Assembly (NCBI GenBank): GCA_947176375.1
Contig: CAMWQM010000014.1
Span: 1-50,471 of the forward strand
DNA: 50,471 nucleotides
Direction of reading: 5' to 3'
Source of the DNA: an uncultured Helicobacteraceae bacterium
Lineage (GTDB): Bacteria; Campylobacterota; Campylobacteria; Campylobacterales; Helicobacteraceae
In this document: one piece after another, positions 8,894 through 17,243 of the stretch
Numbering within the stretch: position 1 is the first letter of the stretch
How the letters are laid out: each line of letters starts with the position of its first letter
Notes under the pieces: generated by a model
The model's database searches: none
Told to the model about the DNA's origin: nothing
Seen by the model: the letters and a program-made list of their open reading frames with translations, nothing else
Program-made: the position numbers and the translations under genes

Positions 8894-9793
8894 CTATGCC
8901 AAGTTATTTTTCTTTATCAGCCTATTTAAAATAGCCATTCTTATATAAACGCCATTTGAGACTTGAGATAGCACTTTTGAGCGAGAATCTTTTAGCATAT
9001 CATCATCTATGTCAATATTTCTATGCACAGGACCTGGATGAAGCACAATAATATCTCTATTTCCAATTAGCTCTTTTGTAATGCAAAATCGTGAAGCGTA
9101 ATCTTTTAGTGAGCTATAAATTTGGTAGTTATGCCTTTCTGTTTGTGTTCTTAGGCTCATAATCATATTAACTTTATCAATAATTGAGTGGATATTGTCT
9201 GTTTTAATTAGATTCTTACTTTCTTTAAAAAGGCTTTGGAAATGCGGTGGAGCAACCAGAATAACTTTCATCCCAAGTCGTCTAAAAATATCAATTCCGC
9301 TTGTCGCAACCCTAGAATTCACTATATCACCAACTATCGCTATGCTTTTGCCTTTCAAATCGCCAAAGTGAAGTTTCATTGTCATTGTATCAAGCAGGGC
9401 TTGTGTAGGGTGTGCGTGTGCGCCATCGCCACCATTTATAATAGGACAAGAAACGTATTTTGCTAGATAGTTTCCAGCTCCTGCGTGTTTATGGCGGATT
9501 ATTATTGCATTTGGATTCATAGCATTGATGTTTGCGGCAGTATCTGCCATACTCTCGCCTTTTGAAGCGGAGCTTTTAGAAATATCAAGGCGGACGACTT
9601 TAGCTCCAAGCCTTTTTGCTGCGATTTCAAAACTGCTTAATGTTCTAGTAGAGTTTTCAAAAAATATTGTGGTAACGAGTTTGTTTTTTAATGTATTGTG
9701 TGGAATCTTTTTTTTATATTTTATTGCTTCATCTAAAATTTCGTTTATATCATAAATGCTTAAGTCTTTTGTGCTTATTAAATGTTTTATCAT
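8894..9793 (-). CDS. pyrB: Aspartate carbamoyltransferase catalytic subunit
   Basis: PyrB condenses carbamoyl phosphate with aspartate, the committed step of pyrimidine synthesis. The carbamoyl-phosphate loop [12 protein letters not shown], the HPTQALLDT motif and the C-terminal [12 protein letters not shown] are all present. I favour the ATG at 9793 (299 residues), six bases after AAGGA. The ATG at 9799 directly abuts the Shine-Dalgarno and would add only Met-Asp. No regulatory subunit gene pyrI is adjacent, which fits the trimeric unregulated enzymes of this phylum. It diverges from a lipoprotein gene and converges on fcl. Confidence 0.96.
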   Translation of the reverse strand: MIKHLISTKDLSIYDINEILDEAIKYKKKIPHNTLKNKLVTTIFFENSTRTLSSFEIAAKRLGAKVVRLDISKSSASKGESMADTAANINAMNPNAIIIRHKHAGAGNYLAKYVSCPIINGGDGAHAHPTQALLDTMTMKLHFGDLKGKSIAIVGDIVNSRVATSGIDIFRRLGMKVILVAPPHFQSLFKESKNLIKTDNIHSIIDKVNMIMSLRTQTERHNYQIYSSLKDYASRFCITKELIGNRDIIVLHPGPVHRNIDIDDDMLKDSRSKVLSQVSNGVYIRMAILNRLIKKNNLA

Positions 9794-9860
9794 ATCCATT
9801 CCTTAAAGATAAAGATGTTAAAATCATATCAAAAATATTATATTTTTAAGAAGTGTGATT

Positions 9861-10349
9861 TTGAAAATTTTATTTTTTATTTTTATGCTGCTTTTTGGCG
9901 GTTGCAGTATGTATAACAAAAGCTACAAGCCCGATATGATACTTGATAAAAAGGTTCTCTCAAGCCGAAAAGACCAGATTATAATTGATGGTAGAGTAAA
10001 GATTATAGCAATAGCAACCTATTTGAATAATGTAGATTCTAGCCTAGAGGATGATGATAGAGAATATTTTTTTATTGAAATTTTTAGTGAGCTAGATATT
10101 CCATTAATTGATTATATGCATTTTAGTATTAATGATAATGCAAAATTTTTGTGGATTAGAGAATTTCAGCAACAAGATAGTATTGACAAAACAACAAATT
10201 TAAATAATAAGTGGAGCAAAGGTTTTTTGATAGCATTTGAAAGTATTAGCTATCAGAGTAAAAAGAATCTAGAACTAAAAATGGAAGTTGATACACTCGG
10301 AGAAATGGCATTTGATTTTGCTTATGAGGTGTTTGAAATGCAGTTTTAG
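9861..10349 (+). CDS. Small lipoprotein of unknown function
   Basis: A 162-residue predicted lipoprotein. The N-terminus is a signal peptide, Lys followed by ILFFIFMLLFGGC, ending in a lipobox (L-F-G-G-C; modified Cys about residue 15). After it comes a hydrophilic domain with no motif I recognise. I place the start at TTG 9861 (MKILFF), seven bases after AAGAAG; a GTG at 9855 would be only one base from it. It diverges from pyrB. A gene of similar size lies near pyrB in H. pylori as I recall, so it may be a conserved epsilonproteobacterial lipoprotein. Function is not deducible. Confidence 0.75.
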   Translation: MKILFFIFMLLFGGCSMYNKSYKPDMILDKKVLSSRKDQIIIDGRVKIIAIATYLNNVDSSLEDDDREYFFIEIFSELDIPLIDYMHFSINDNAKFLWIREFQQQDSIDKTTNLNNKWSKGFLIAFESISYQSKKNLELKMEVDTLGEMAFDFAYEVFEMQF

Positions 10350-10480
10350 GAGAGTTTGGAAATTAAGTGGTTAGACTAAATGACATTTTTGTAAAAAAAT
10401 ATTAAATAAAACTTAATTAAATTTAATACTTAAATATTGATTCCATAAAATAAATACCAAAATTTTTTAAGGATACAACC

Positions 10481-11551
10481 ACGAATCTATTTAATAAAAA
10501 CTATTTTTCTTATTTAGCTATTAGTCTTTTGGCTCTGTTATGTGGCTATGTGCGATGAGTGTTACTTGGAGATTGATGAAGATTTTGCTTCATTTGATGG
10601 GTACATGGTTTTGAGAATATTAGCAATATATTTTCTTTAAATATTTGCTTTATTGGCTATTTTGGCTTTTATTTCACTTATTGTTACTTATGGGCTAAAG
10701 ATTATTACAAGCTTTCAATCTTTTAAGCAAGAATTTAGCCAGCCACTTACGCGTCCATTTTTTGGCACTTTTGGTATCGCATTATTACCCCCCCCCTTTT
10801 TTTTTGTTTTAGCTAGATTGGGTTTGACTACAAATTTTAGCTTTTTAGTGTAGTGTTTGGGTGCAGTTTATGCTAAGTTTTAGTGTGCATATCGCTGCTT
10901 TTGAATTAGTCATCCATTTGAATTAGCTCATATTGCGCCTGCGTGGATTATACCTGTTGTTGGACTACTTGATATCCCTATAGCACTTGGTGGTAGCATA
11001 GGATTTGAAAACATTGCTTTTGTAAAATATTTTGGTGAAATTATTTCTATATTTTGTGTTGCTGTGGGGCTGTTTTTTTAGTATAGTTTTTAATTCCTTT
11101 AATTTTAGGCAGGATCATATTTTAGTAAACTGCCAGAGAAGCTAATGCCAACACTTGTGATATTTTTAGCACCTTTTGCCGTAGGAATGGGAACACATCT
11201 TGTAATGCGACAATTTGGTGGCGTAGAGTTGGATATTTTTGCCATTAGTTTGTATTTTATAGGATTGTTTTATTTTTTGCATTATTTCCACAAATTGTTT
11301 CAGCAAAACAATGCTGTCCTTTTCGTGTAACTTGGTGGGCGATAAGCTTCCCACTTGGTGCTATGTGCATTTCTGCTTTAAAAATCGCTCTTGTGATTGG
11401 CAATCAAGGGAAACTAGAGCATTTTAGAATATTTTTTGATTTTGTTGGAATCCTCTTAAGCGTATTTATAACCATAGTTTTTGTATGGCTCATTTATCAA
11501 ACAATGAGTGGAATTTTAAGAGATGAATTAAAAAAACCTAGCGTAAAGTAA
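10481..11551 (+). pseudogene. Decayed TehA/SLAC1 (TDT) family transporter
   Basis: Fragments of one membrane transporter are spread over the three plus frames in correct family order: LCAMSVTWRL (from about 10553), an ISLIVTYGLKI segment (10653 on), LTRPFFGTFGIAL, LSFSVHIAAFE, then HPFELAHIAPAWIIPVVG, LPEKLMPTLVIFLAPFAVG (about 11130 on) and PFRVTWWAISFPLGA (about 11318 on) to a stop at 11551. These match the tellurite-resistance/dicarboxylate transporter (TDT) family. At least five frame breaks or stops separate them. AAGGA at 10469-10473 is followed after seven bases by ACG at 10481 in frame with Asn-Leu-Phe-Asn, so the ancestral ATG has probably mutated to ACG. A C9T9 tract (10788-10805) lies inside. 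The gene cannot make a functional transporter. Confidence 0.85.
10788..10805 (+). repeat. C9T9 homopolymer tract inside the transporter pseudogene
   Basis: Nine C (10788-10796) followed directly by nine T (10797-10805). C/G runs of this length in Helicobacter genes usually cause slipped-strand phase variation. The surrounding gene carries several other lesions, so length changes here can no longer restore it. Confidence 0.85.
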
Positions 11552-11912
11552 TTTTTTAAAATTTAGCCTTAAGCTAGATTCTAGTTTTTCAAGTAAATTG
11601 GAATATAAAGCAGATAGATTCCAAATCTTTGGAAGCTACTTTGCAAAACAATATTAATTTAGATTCTAAAGTGGAATATAAAAAAAAGAAAATTCAAAAT
11701 TTAAAATAAAATCAAATAAGTGTAGATTCTAAATATAGTATCTATTTTATAATATTGCTATTCAAATTTAAGCAGCATAAAAATATATTTGCAAATTAGA
11801 ATCTAGGGCTTCTTAAGCTTAAATATTTTTGCCAAAATAATGGCTTAAATAAAATCTAGATTCTGCTTTAATATTTTTATCTAAAAAATATTAAGATTTT
11901 TAAAATTATGGA
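11552..11912. other. Gene-free stretch with six GAWTC motifs
   Basis: No protein-like frame on either strand. GATTC or GAATC occurs at 11577, 11617, 11662, 11725, 11799 and 11859, mostly within AGATTCT/AGAATCT. From base composition I would expect about one in this length. Confidence 0.6.
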
Positions 11913-12294
11913 TTAATCTAAATTTTGTTTGTCTAATAAATCAACATATATTTTACTTCTATTATCTGCATATCTTGCCGTATATGTGAAAATTTTAGGT
12001 AATGTATAAGAGACACCATATTTTGCCAAAATATTCTAATTCTTATTTATTTGAGCTAATTGTTGCTTGACACACTATTTGTTTATTATTTCTTTGTGTT
12101 ATTATAAAATTACTAAGGATTGTATTTGCATTTTTTAATTCTAATTTTGCTTTTATCAAAAAAAGTAAAATAATTATCCAAAATTCGTTTTATAAACATC
12201 TGTTTTACTATTGATTATACTTCCAAATCATAACATTTTGTGCACCATAGCCTATAAAAATAAAATTGGCAATAACGATATTAGTTTTTTTCAT
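11913..12294 (-). pseudogene. Remnant of a small secreted or lipoprotein gene
   Basis: On the minus strand an ATG at 12294 has AAAGGA seven bases upstream and starts a signal-like sequence MKKTNIVIANFIFIGYGAQN, which stops after 28 codons. Coherent peptide segments continue in shifted frames: KAKLELKNANTILSNF, then NNKQIVCQATISSN, then AKYGVSYTLPKIFTYTARYA and IYVDLLDKQNLD to a stop at 11913. This looks like one protein of about 125 residues broken by two or three indels. The FIG-Y-GAQ segment sits where a lipobox Cys would be, so Cys may have become Tyr (inference). I do not recognise the family. Confidence 0.45.
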
Positions 12295-12444
12295 TTTTAT
12301 TCCTTTAGAGTATTATTTTAATAAATATGGCAACTTTAGATTCTAACTATATGAAATAGTATTTTAGTTCTAGATAAATATACTAGTTATATTTGTAATT
12401 TTAAATAAAGAAAAATATTGTATAAATTTAAAAAATAGTATAAA

Positions 12445-12642
12445 ATGATGAAATATACACAGCAAGATAAAGCTAGAATCTTAAAAATAATGACAATGAC
12501 ATTGCAGAGATTGAAATATACTAAGCTAGCTTTTGTCATAATCAAAGCAGGGTTAAATGCGCGTGAGAGGCTAGAGATTGATGAGCTGCATAATAAAGAA
12601 ATAGAACAATTAATAATAGACCCGCAAGAAAAACACAAATAA
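12445..12642 (+). CDS. Short hypothetical protein
   Basis: A 65-residue, highly charged, helical frame containing LNARERLEIDEL and HNKEIEQL. Composition is protein-like, unlike the Cys/Leu/Ser-rich frame opposite it. No convincing Shine-Dalgarno precedes the ATG (two ATGs, 12445 and 12448), though TATAAA-like sequence lies just upstream. It stands alone beside two decayed genes and converges on the U32-family gene. I do not recognise it; it could be a small orphan gene or a fragment of a longer lost one. Confidence 0.45.
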   Translation: MMKYTQQDKARILKIMTMTLQRLKYTKLAFVIIKAGLNARERLEIDELHNKEIEQLIIDPQEKHK

Positions 12643-12682
12643 AGATAATTAAAGGGCAAAGACCAAGAATAAATTTATTTTT

Positions 12683-14086
12683 TTAAGATTCCTCTTTTAG
12701 CTCCTGTCTTAAAAAGCTAAATTTTGGTAGCTTTGTAGGTAGCCTAAAAGCATTGACATTGCCGCTATGTATCTCATTTAATTCATTATTATTTTCTAGT
12801 AGAATCTTTTTAAATTTTATAAAAAATCTTTCACCTTGCTTAAAAATCTCACCAATCTCATTACTAATCTCGCTAATCTCTTCTCTCAAAGGTGCTATTA
12901 TTTCTTTTATCTCACCTAGCCTAATTGTATGTTTGCAGTAAGCAAAGATTCCATCTTCTCTAACTTCTGCATTCACTTGAAAACTACCCTCGCTTAATGC
13001 ACTTTCTCTATTTTGCGTATTTAGTCGCTCATAAGGGCGGTGAATGATGTATCCATCGCTAAAGCCACGATTTTTAAGTGTATTTAGTTCAAAAGCATAA
13101 AGTTCTTTATTTTGAATATTGTTATGGAAATCATCAATTATCATTCTATAAGTTCTAGTTGTAATTGCCGCATAGTATGGCGACTTCGTCCTGCCTTCAA
13201 TTTTTAGTGCATTAATTGCGTTAGATTGCAAAATCGTATCCAAATGAGAGGAGAGATTTAAATCTTTAGCATTAAAAATATGTGTCCCAATGCCTTCTTC
13301 CTCCTCTAGTCTCATCATTACGCCATTGTCTGGATTTCTTACATAAAATTCATAATCAAATCTACAATCATTTGCACAACTACCACGATTTGGCACACGC
13401 CCACTTTGCAAAGATGAAATAAGACATCGCCCAGAGAATGCAAAGCACATACTTCCATGGCAAAATATCTCAATCTCTAGGCTTGGAATCTCTTTTTTAA
13501 TCTCTACTATATCTTTCAGGCTAATTTCTCTTGCAGCAACTATTCTCTTTACTCCCATATCAAAGAAAACCTTTGCATCAAGGACATTTAGCACATTTGC
13601 TTGAGTTGAGAGATGAAGCGGCATATTTGGTGCAATCTCTTTGCATAGTTTTATAACACCTGGTGTTGCGACAATGAAAGCATCTGGCTTAATATCTCGC
13701 ATTTTGGCAATGTGATTTTTTAAAAGCGGAATTTGTGAGTTAAAAGGGAAGCCATTTATTGTTACATAAATCTTTTTGTTTAATTTGTGAGTGTATTCTA
13801 CACCCTCTAAAAAGCTCTCATAGCTAAATTCTTTACCTGAACGATTGCGAAGTGAAAAGTGGCTAACTCCGCCATAAACTGCGTCAGCTCCATAGTTTAG
13901 TGCTATTTTTAGCTTATTTAGATTCCCAGCAGGTGAAAGCAACTCAATTTTTTTGGAATCTTTTAAATCTATAGGAGCATTTTTTTTTGCTTTGGAATCT
14001 GTAATAGAAGTGGAATCTACAAAAGATTTAGATACTAAATTTTCTAAATCCTTGGAATCTATAAATTTTATTTTATTTTCTTTCAT
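12683..14086 (-). CDS. U32 family (YegQ/TrhP-like) protein
   Basis: A peptidase-U32-family protein, named collagenase PrtC in older H. pylori annotation. Related E. coli proteins (TrhP, RlhA) take part in tRNA or rRNA hydroxylation, a more likely role. The core starts at ELLSPAGNLNKLKIAL with GADAVYGG; the signature EIFCHGSMCFAFSGRCL and the following RGSCANDCR supply cysteines likely to hold an iron-sulfur cluster. Ahead of the core is an extension of about 45 residues rich in Asp-Ser-Lys, whose DNA holds four GGAATCT copies. I give ATG 14086 (467 residues). The frame also opens at TTG 14110, overlapping cheZ by 14 bases; neither start has a clear Shine-Dalgarno. It follows cheZ as in H. pylori. 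Confidence 0.88.
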   Translation of the reverse strand: MKENKIKFIDSKDLENLVSKSFVDSTSITDSKAKKNAPIDLKDSKKIELLSPAGNLNKLKIALNYGADAVYGGVSHFSLRNRSGKEFSYESFLEGVEYTHKLNKKIYVTINGFPFNSQIPLLKNHIAKMRDIKPDAFIVATPGVIKLCKEIAPNMPLHLSTQANVLNVLDAKVFFDMGVKRIVAAREISLKDIVEIKKEIPSLEIEIFCHGSMCFAFSGRCLISSLQSGRVPNRGSCANDCRFDYEFYVRNPDNGVMMRLEEEEGIGTHIFNAKDLNLSSHLDTILQSNAINALKIEGRTKSPYYAAITTRTYRMIIDDFHNNIQNKELYAFELNTLKNRGFSDGYIIHRPYERLNTQNRESALSEGSFQVNAEVREDGIFAYCKHTIRLGEIKEIIAPLREEISEISNEIGEIFKQGERFFIKFKKILLENNNELNEIHSGNVNAFRLPTKLPKFSFLRQELKEES

Positions 14087-14096
14087 TAAATATATA

Positions 14097-14840
14097 TTAT
14101 TTTTTGCCAAGGTCGTTTATTAATTGTTCTATATCTTCACTACTTGCAAGGTCTTCTTTGGTATCACCCTCGATATAAGTTGCAGATGAAACCCTTTTGC
14201 TATCATCAATATCTGTATCAAACATAGAGTTTAGATATTTAGCCAAAGTTCGCATAATATTCACCACACGTTCAATTTTCTGTCTATGAATATCTTGATA
14301 TTGCATTATATCCATAGCTTGTAGGATCGAATCTGTGCTTTCATTAGACTTTTCTATAATTATATTTGCTTGTTTTAACATATCATTGCTAGATTGAAGT
14401 GAGCTTTGAAACACAGTAATGTTTGGAAATTGCACAGATAGCTTTTGGAATAAATCTTTTTGGGATTCCAAATATTGCTTTATTTTTTGCATTTCTTTTG
14501 TAACAATTTCCGTATTAGTGCTAATTATTTCGAGCTCATCAAAAACTTGCGTAGCCTTTACCTCCAACCCTTTTGTTACATCATCTAGCTGATCTACTAC
14601 TTTGTGGTCGCTTATAGGTGGTGGTGGAGGCCAGTTGTTATCGGAATCTACTTTGTAATGATTGACATCAAAATTTTTATCATCAACTTTAATATTATTA
14701 ATCCCATCATCACTAAAAGGATTTACATTGTTTGTATTTTGTTTGGATTCTTGTTTTTGATTGTTATTAGTTTCATCTTCATCAATAATCATATTATCAA
14801 AATTACCCAATATAAGTCCATTTAACTCTTCTTGTGTCAT
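14097..14840 (-). CDS. cheZ: Chemotaxis phosphatase CheZ
   Basis: CheZ dephosphorylates the response regulator CheY-P at the flagellar/chemoreceptor machinery. The 247-residue protein has a long helical hairpin (about 85-205). Its catalytic motif is YQDIHRQKIERV, in which Asp183 and Gln187 have the D-x3-Q spacing of the active residues described for the remote H. pylori CheZ. The C-terminus (SEDIEQLINDLGKK) matches the CheY-binding helix that ends CheZ proteins. The linker contains a WPPPPP stretch (70-75). The N-terminus, MTQEELNGLI, resembles the CheY-binding peptide of FliM/FliY. AAGGA lies six bases before the ATG. The neighbour is the U32 gene, the same pairing as in H. pylori. Confidence 0.88.
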   Translation of the reverse strand: MTQEELNGLILGNFDNMIIDEDETNNNQKQESKQNTNNVNPFSDDGINNIKVDDKNFDVNHYKVDSDNNWPPPPPISDHKVVDQLDDVTKGLEVKATQVFDELEIISTNTEIVTKEMQKIKQYLESQKDLFQKLSVQFPNITVFQSSLQSSNDMLKQANIIIEKSNESTDSILQAMDIMQYQDIHRQKIERVVNIMRTLAKYLNSMFDTDIDDSKRVSSATYIEGDTKEDLASSEDIEQLINDLGKK

Positions 14841-14976
14841 ATTTATCCTTAAAAATTTTTGTAAAATTCTATCAAACTTATTGCTAAAAATTACTAATTT
14901 AAAGGTTAATTTTGTAAGATTCTATTCTTAAAAGTCGCTTTTCGTTTAACTTTTTACACATATTAAAGGCAAGATA

Positions 14977-15681
14977 ATGAGTTTTAAAAATGGCAAAATA
15001 GTTATATTTAGCGGTGCTGGGATTAGTGCAGAGAGTGGGATTGCTACATTTAGAGATGGTAATGGATTGTGGGCAAATTATGACCCTGAAGTCGTTTGTA
15101 ATTATACTAATTGGCTTACAAATTATGATTTAGTGCATAAATTTTATAACTTAAGGCGAGAGGAGCTAAAAAAAGTAGAGCCAAATATCGCACATAAATT
15201 GATTAAAAAATTAAGCGATGAGTTTAGCGTTATAAATATTACGCAAAATGTAGATGATTTATTTGAGAGGGCAGGATGTAAGGATGTAATCCATTTACAC
15301 GGGAATCTATTGGAGCTAAAATGTCCCAAATGCAAAGAAATAATAAATATTAATTATGAATCTTATAATTTCATTCCTTGTCGAAAATGTGGCAGTGAGA
15401 AGCTAAAGCCAAATATTGTATTTTTCTATGAAGAAGCACCAAAATATCGAGAAATGTATCAAATTTTTGATAGTTTAAGTAGTGAAGATATTATTCTTGT
15501 GGTTGGCACAAGTGGCGAGGTGGTAAATGTCTGTGGAATTATGAATAAGGGCTATAAGATTCTAAATAATTTAAATAGTTCGCGTATGATTAATGAAAGT
15601 ATATTTGATAGCCTGTATTTAGAATCTAGCTCTAGCGCAATGCCAAAGATATATGATGAGATTAGGAAACTTAAAAGCTAA
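14977..15681 (+). CDS. cobB: NAD-dependent protein deacylase (sirtuin, CobB type)
   Basis: A 234-residue SIR2-family enzyme that removes acyl groups from lysines using NAD. GAGIS (13-17) and FRDGNGLW form the NAD site; TQNVDDLFERAG (89-100) and HLHG with catalytic His108 follow. Zinc cysteines are C116-x2-C119 and C135-x2-C138. Tyr57 and Arg60 (FYNLR) match the Tyr-x2-Arg pair that lets CobB and SIRT5 accept succinyl-lysine, so desuccinylation is plausible. VVGTSGEV is present. The last 40 residues match the usual NAD-binding C-terminus poorly. AAAGG lies upstream of the ATG, and the gene diverges from cheZ. Confidence 0.93.
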   Translation: MSFKNGKIVIFSGAGISAESGIATFRDGNGLWANYDPEVVCNYTNWLTNYDLVHKFYNLRREELKKVEPNIAHKLIKKLSDEFSVINITQNVDDLFERAGCKDVIHLHGNLLELKCPKCKEIININYESYNFIPCRKCGSEKLKPNIVFFYEEAPKYREMYQIFDSLSSEDIILVVGTSGEVVNVCGIMNKGYKILNNLNSSRMINESIFDSLYLESSSSAMPKIYDEIRKLKS

Positions 15682-15732
15682 AGTTTATATAGAAATTTTG
15701 ATTAATAAATTTTGGGGGATTGAAAACCAATA

Positions 15733-16614
15733 ATGCAAAATGTTTTTACACTTCTTTTATTTGTTGCAATGGTTTTTTGGGGACTTTCGTGGCCATTATC
15801 CAAGATTCTATCAGCCACTCATTCTGCATATATCATTGCATTTGGGAGATTTGGTCTTGTTGCTTTGTGTTTGCTACCACTTTTATTTTATTTTAAAATT
15901 AGTCTAAAGATTCCAAAGAAAAATATTCCCATTATGATCATAAATGCTATTTCTAATGCGAGTTATTCATTAGTATTTTTTTATGCTTTGAAGTTAGGAA
16001 ATGCAGGTAGTGCAGGAGTTATTACGACCACGCTTTCTCCTATTATTGCCACATTTTTGGCAGTTATTATTTTTGGCAATAAATTAAGTAAAAGAGAAAT
16101 TTTTGGCTTATTGCTAGGGCTTATGGGCGGATTCTTTTTGCTAAATTTAGTTAGCCTCCAATCTTTACTAAATCCATTTAATTTATTTTTTATTTTTTGT
16201 GCGTTTCTTTGGGCTTGTGTGAGCCTTAGTGCTAGGAAACTTTCAAGCAATACAAACCCCCTTCTTATAAATTTTTATAGCTCTTTTATTAGTGCTTTAA
16301 TGTTTATTCCATTTATTAAGCTAGGTGATTTAGAAATTTTTAGACAGGTAGATTCTCTTTGTTTTTTATTGATTATTGCTATTTTATCGACTGTTTTTGG
16401 AACTACAATTTATTACAAAGGAATTGAAGTTCTAGGTATCATAAAAAGTGGGGCTTTCACATTGCTTGTGCCGTTTTTTGCGTTGATATTGTCTTATTTT
16501 ATATTAGATGAGATTCCTAGTTTTAGTACAATTTTTGGTGGAATCTTAGCAATTAGCGCAATATATTTTATAAGTTTTTATAATAAAAAACATTTTGCTT
16601 TTTTTAAGATTTGA
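15733..16614 (+). CDS. EamA/DMT superfamily transporter
   Basis: A 293-residue integral membrane protein with about ten hydrophobic helices in two five-helix halves, the EamA (drug/metabolite transporter) fold. The first helix contains FWGLSWPLSK, and SLVFFYALKLG and the SAGVITTTLSPII stretch in helices 3-4 are typical. Each half ends with a glycine-rich loop (GLLLGLMGGFFLL; GGILAISAIYF). Substrate cannot be inferred; relatives export amino acids or metabolites. Its 3' end overlaps the convergent PAP2 gene by 11 bases. It follows cobB by about 50 bases, possibly co-transcribed. Confidence 0.88.
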   Translation: MQNVFTLLLFVAMVFWGLSWPLSKILSATHSAYIIAFGRFGLVALCLLPLLFYFKISLKIPKKNIPIMIINAISNASYSLVFFYALKLGNAGSAGVITTTLSPIIATFLAVIIFGNKLSKREIFGLLLGLMGGFFLLNLVSLQSLLNPFNLFFIFCAFLWACVSLSARKLSSNTNPLLINFYSSFISALMFIPFIKLGDLEIFRQVDSLCFLLIIAILSTVFGTTIYYKGIEVLGIIKSGAFTLLVPFFALILSYFILDEIPSFSTIFGGILAISAIYFISFYNKKHFAFFKI

Positions 16615-17131
16615 TAAATTTCCTAAAAATAAATAGTGAGACAAAGAATCCTAATATTGAGCCAGCAAATACTTGTAAAGGCGTGTGATATAAGTTTTCA
16701 ATCCTTGAAATTCCAACTAAAAGCCCAAGCATTAAAAATAAGATTTTCCATTTTAATTTATAAAAATTATAGGCAAAAGCCACTGCTATAAATGCACTCG
16801 TAGCGTGTCCGCTTGGAAATCCATTAAATTTGCCATTTATAGGTCGTTTTGCAAACTCAAAAATATCTTGCATATTAAAGTGGGCTACAATATAGGCTAT
16901 TCCATACTTAAATAAATATGCAATTCCGCACGCAATAACAAAAGCTATCATTAGAATCTTAAATTTTTTATAATCTTGATTGATAAACAAAATTATAAAA
17001 ATAGGCACTGCTAGAAATCTAAAAATATCGCCATAGTATTTAAAATCAAACAAAGCTAAAAATATAGCAGAAATAATCAAAACTACAAAAGCAATATTAT
17101 TTAAAGAGTTGAAGGACTTTGCTAGATTCAT
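16604..17131 (-). CDS. PAP2 family membrane phosphatase
   Basis: A 175-residue type 2 phosphatidic acid phosphatase with about five membrane helices. The three-part active site is seen: KRPINGKF, FPSGHATSAF with the catalytic His, and SRIENLYHTPLQV with the second His. In Helicobacter such proteins include the lipid A phosphatases LpxE and LpxF, but undecaprenyl-pyrophosphate or phospholipid phosphatases have the same motifs, so the substrate is open. A TATAAT -10 lies at 17166-17171, 35 bases upstream. It converges on the EamA transporter. Confidence 0.9.
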   Translation of the reverse strand: MNLAKSFNSLNNIAFVVLIISAIFLALFDFKYYGDIFRFLAVPIFIILFINQDYKKFKILMIAFVIACGIAYLFKYGIAYIVAHFNMQDIFEFAKRPINGKFNGFPSGHATSAFIAVAFAYNFYKLKWKILFLMLGLLVGISRIENLYHTPLQVFAGSILGFFVSLFIFRKFIKS

Positions 17132-17165
17132 TATTTTTGACCCAATATTGTAAAATATGAGTGCA

Positions 17166-17171
17166 ATTATA
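17166..17171 (-). promoter_or_regulatory. -10 box for the PAP2 gene
   Basis: TATAAT on the minus strand, 35 bases before the PAP2 start, within the gap shared with the divergent biotin carboxylase gene. Confidence 0.45.
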
Positions 17172-17243
17172 CTTATTTATAAAGACTAAATCATAAAAAT
17201 TTTAGTAAGATTAAGATTATGGAATTTTTTTAAGGTTGGTAAT

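Noticed and set aside
10653-10853. Phase-variable functional transporter controlled by the C9 tract
   Set aside because: At least four further frame breaks and a lost start codon lie outside the tract, so no change in its length can restore the gene.
12387-12659. 90-residue minus-strand frame opposite the short hypothetical gene
   Set aside because: Composition is Cys/Ser/Leu/Tyr-rich as expected for the antisense of a charged helical protein; the plus frame is the better candidate.
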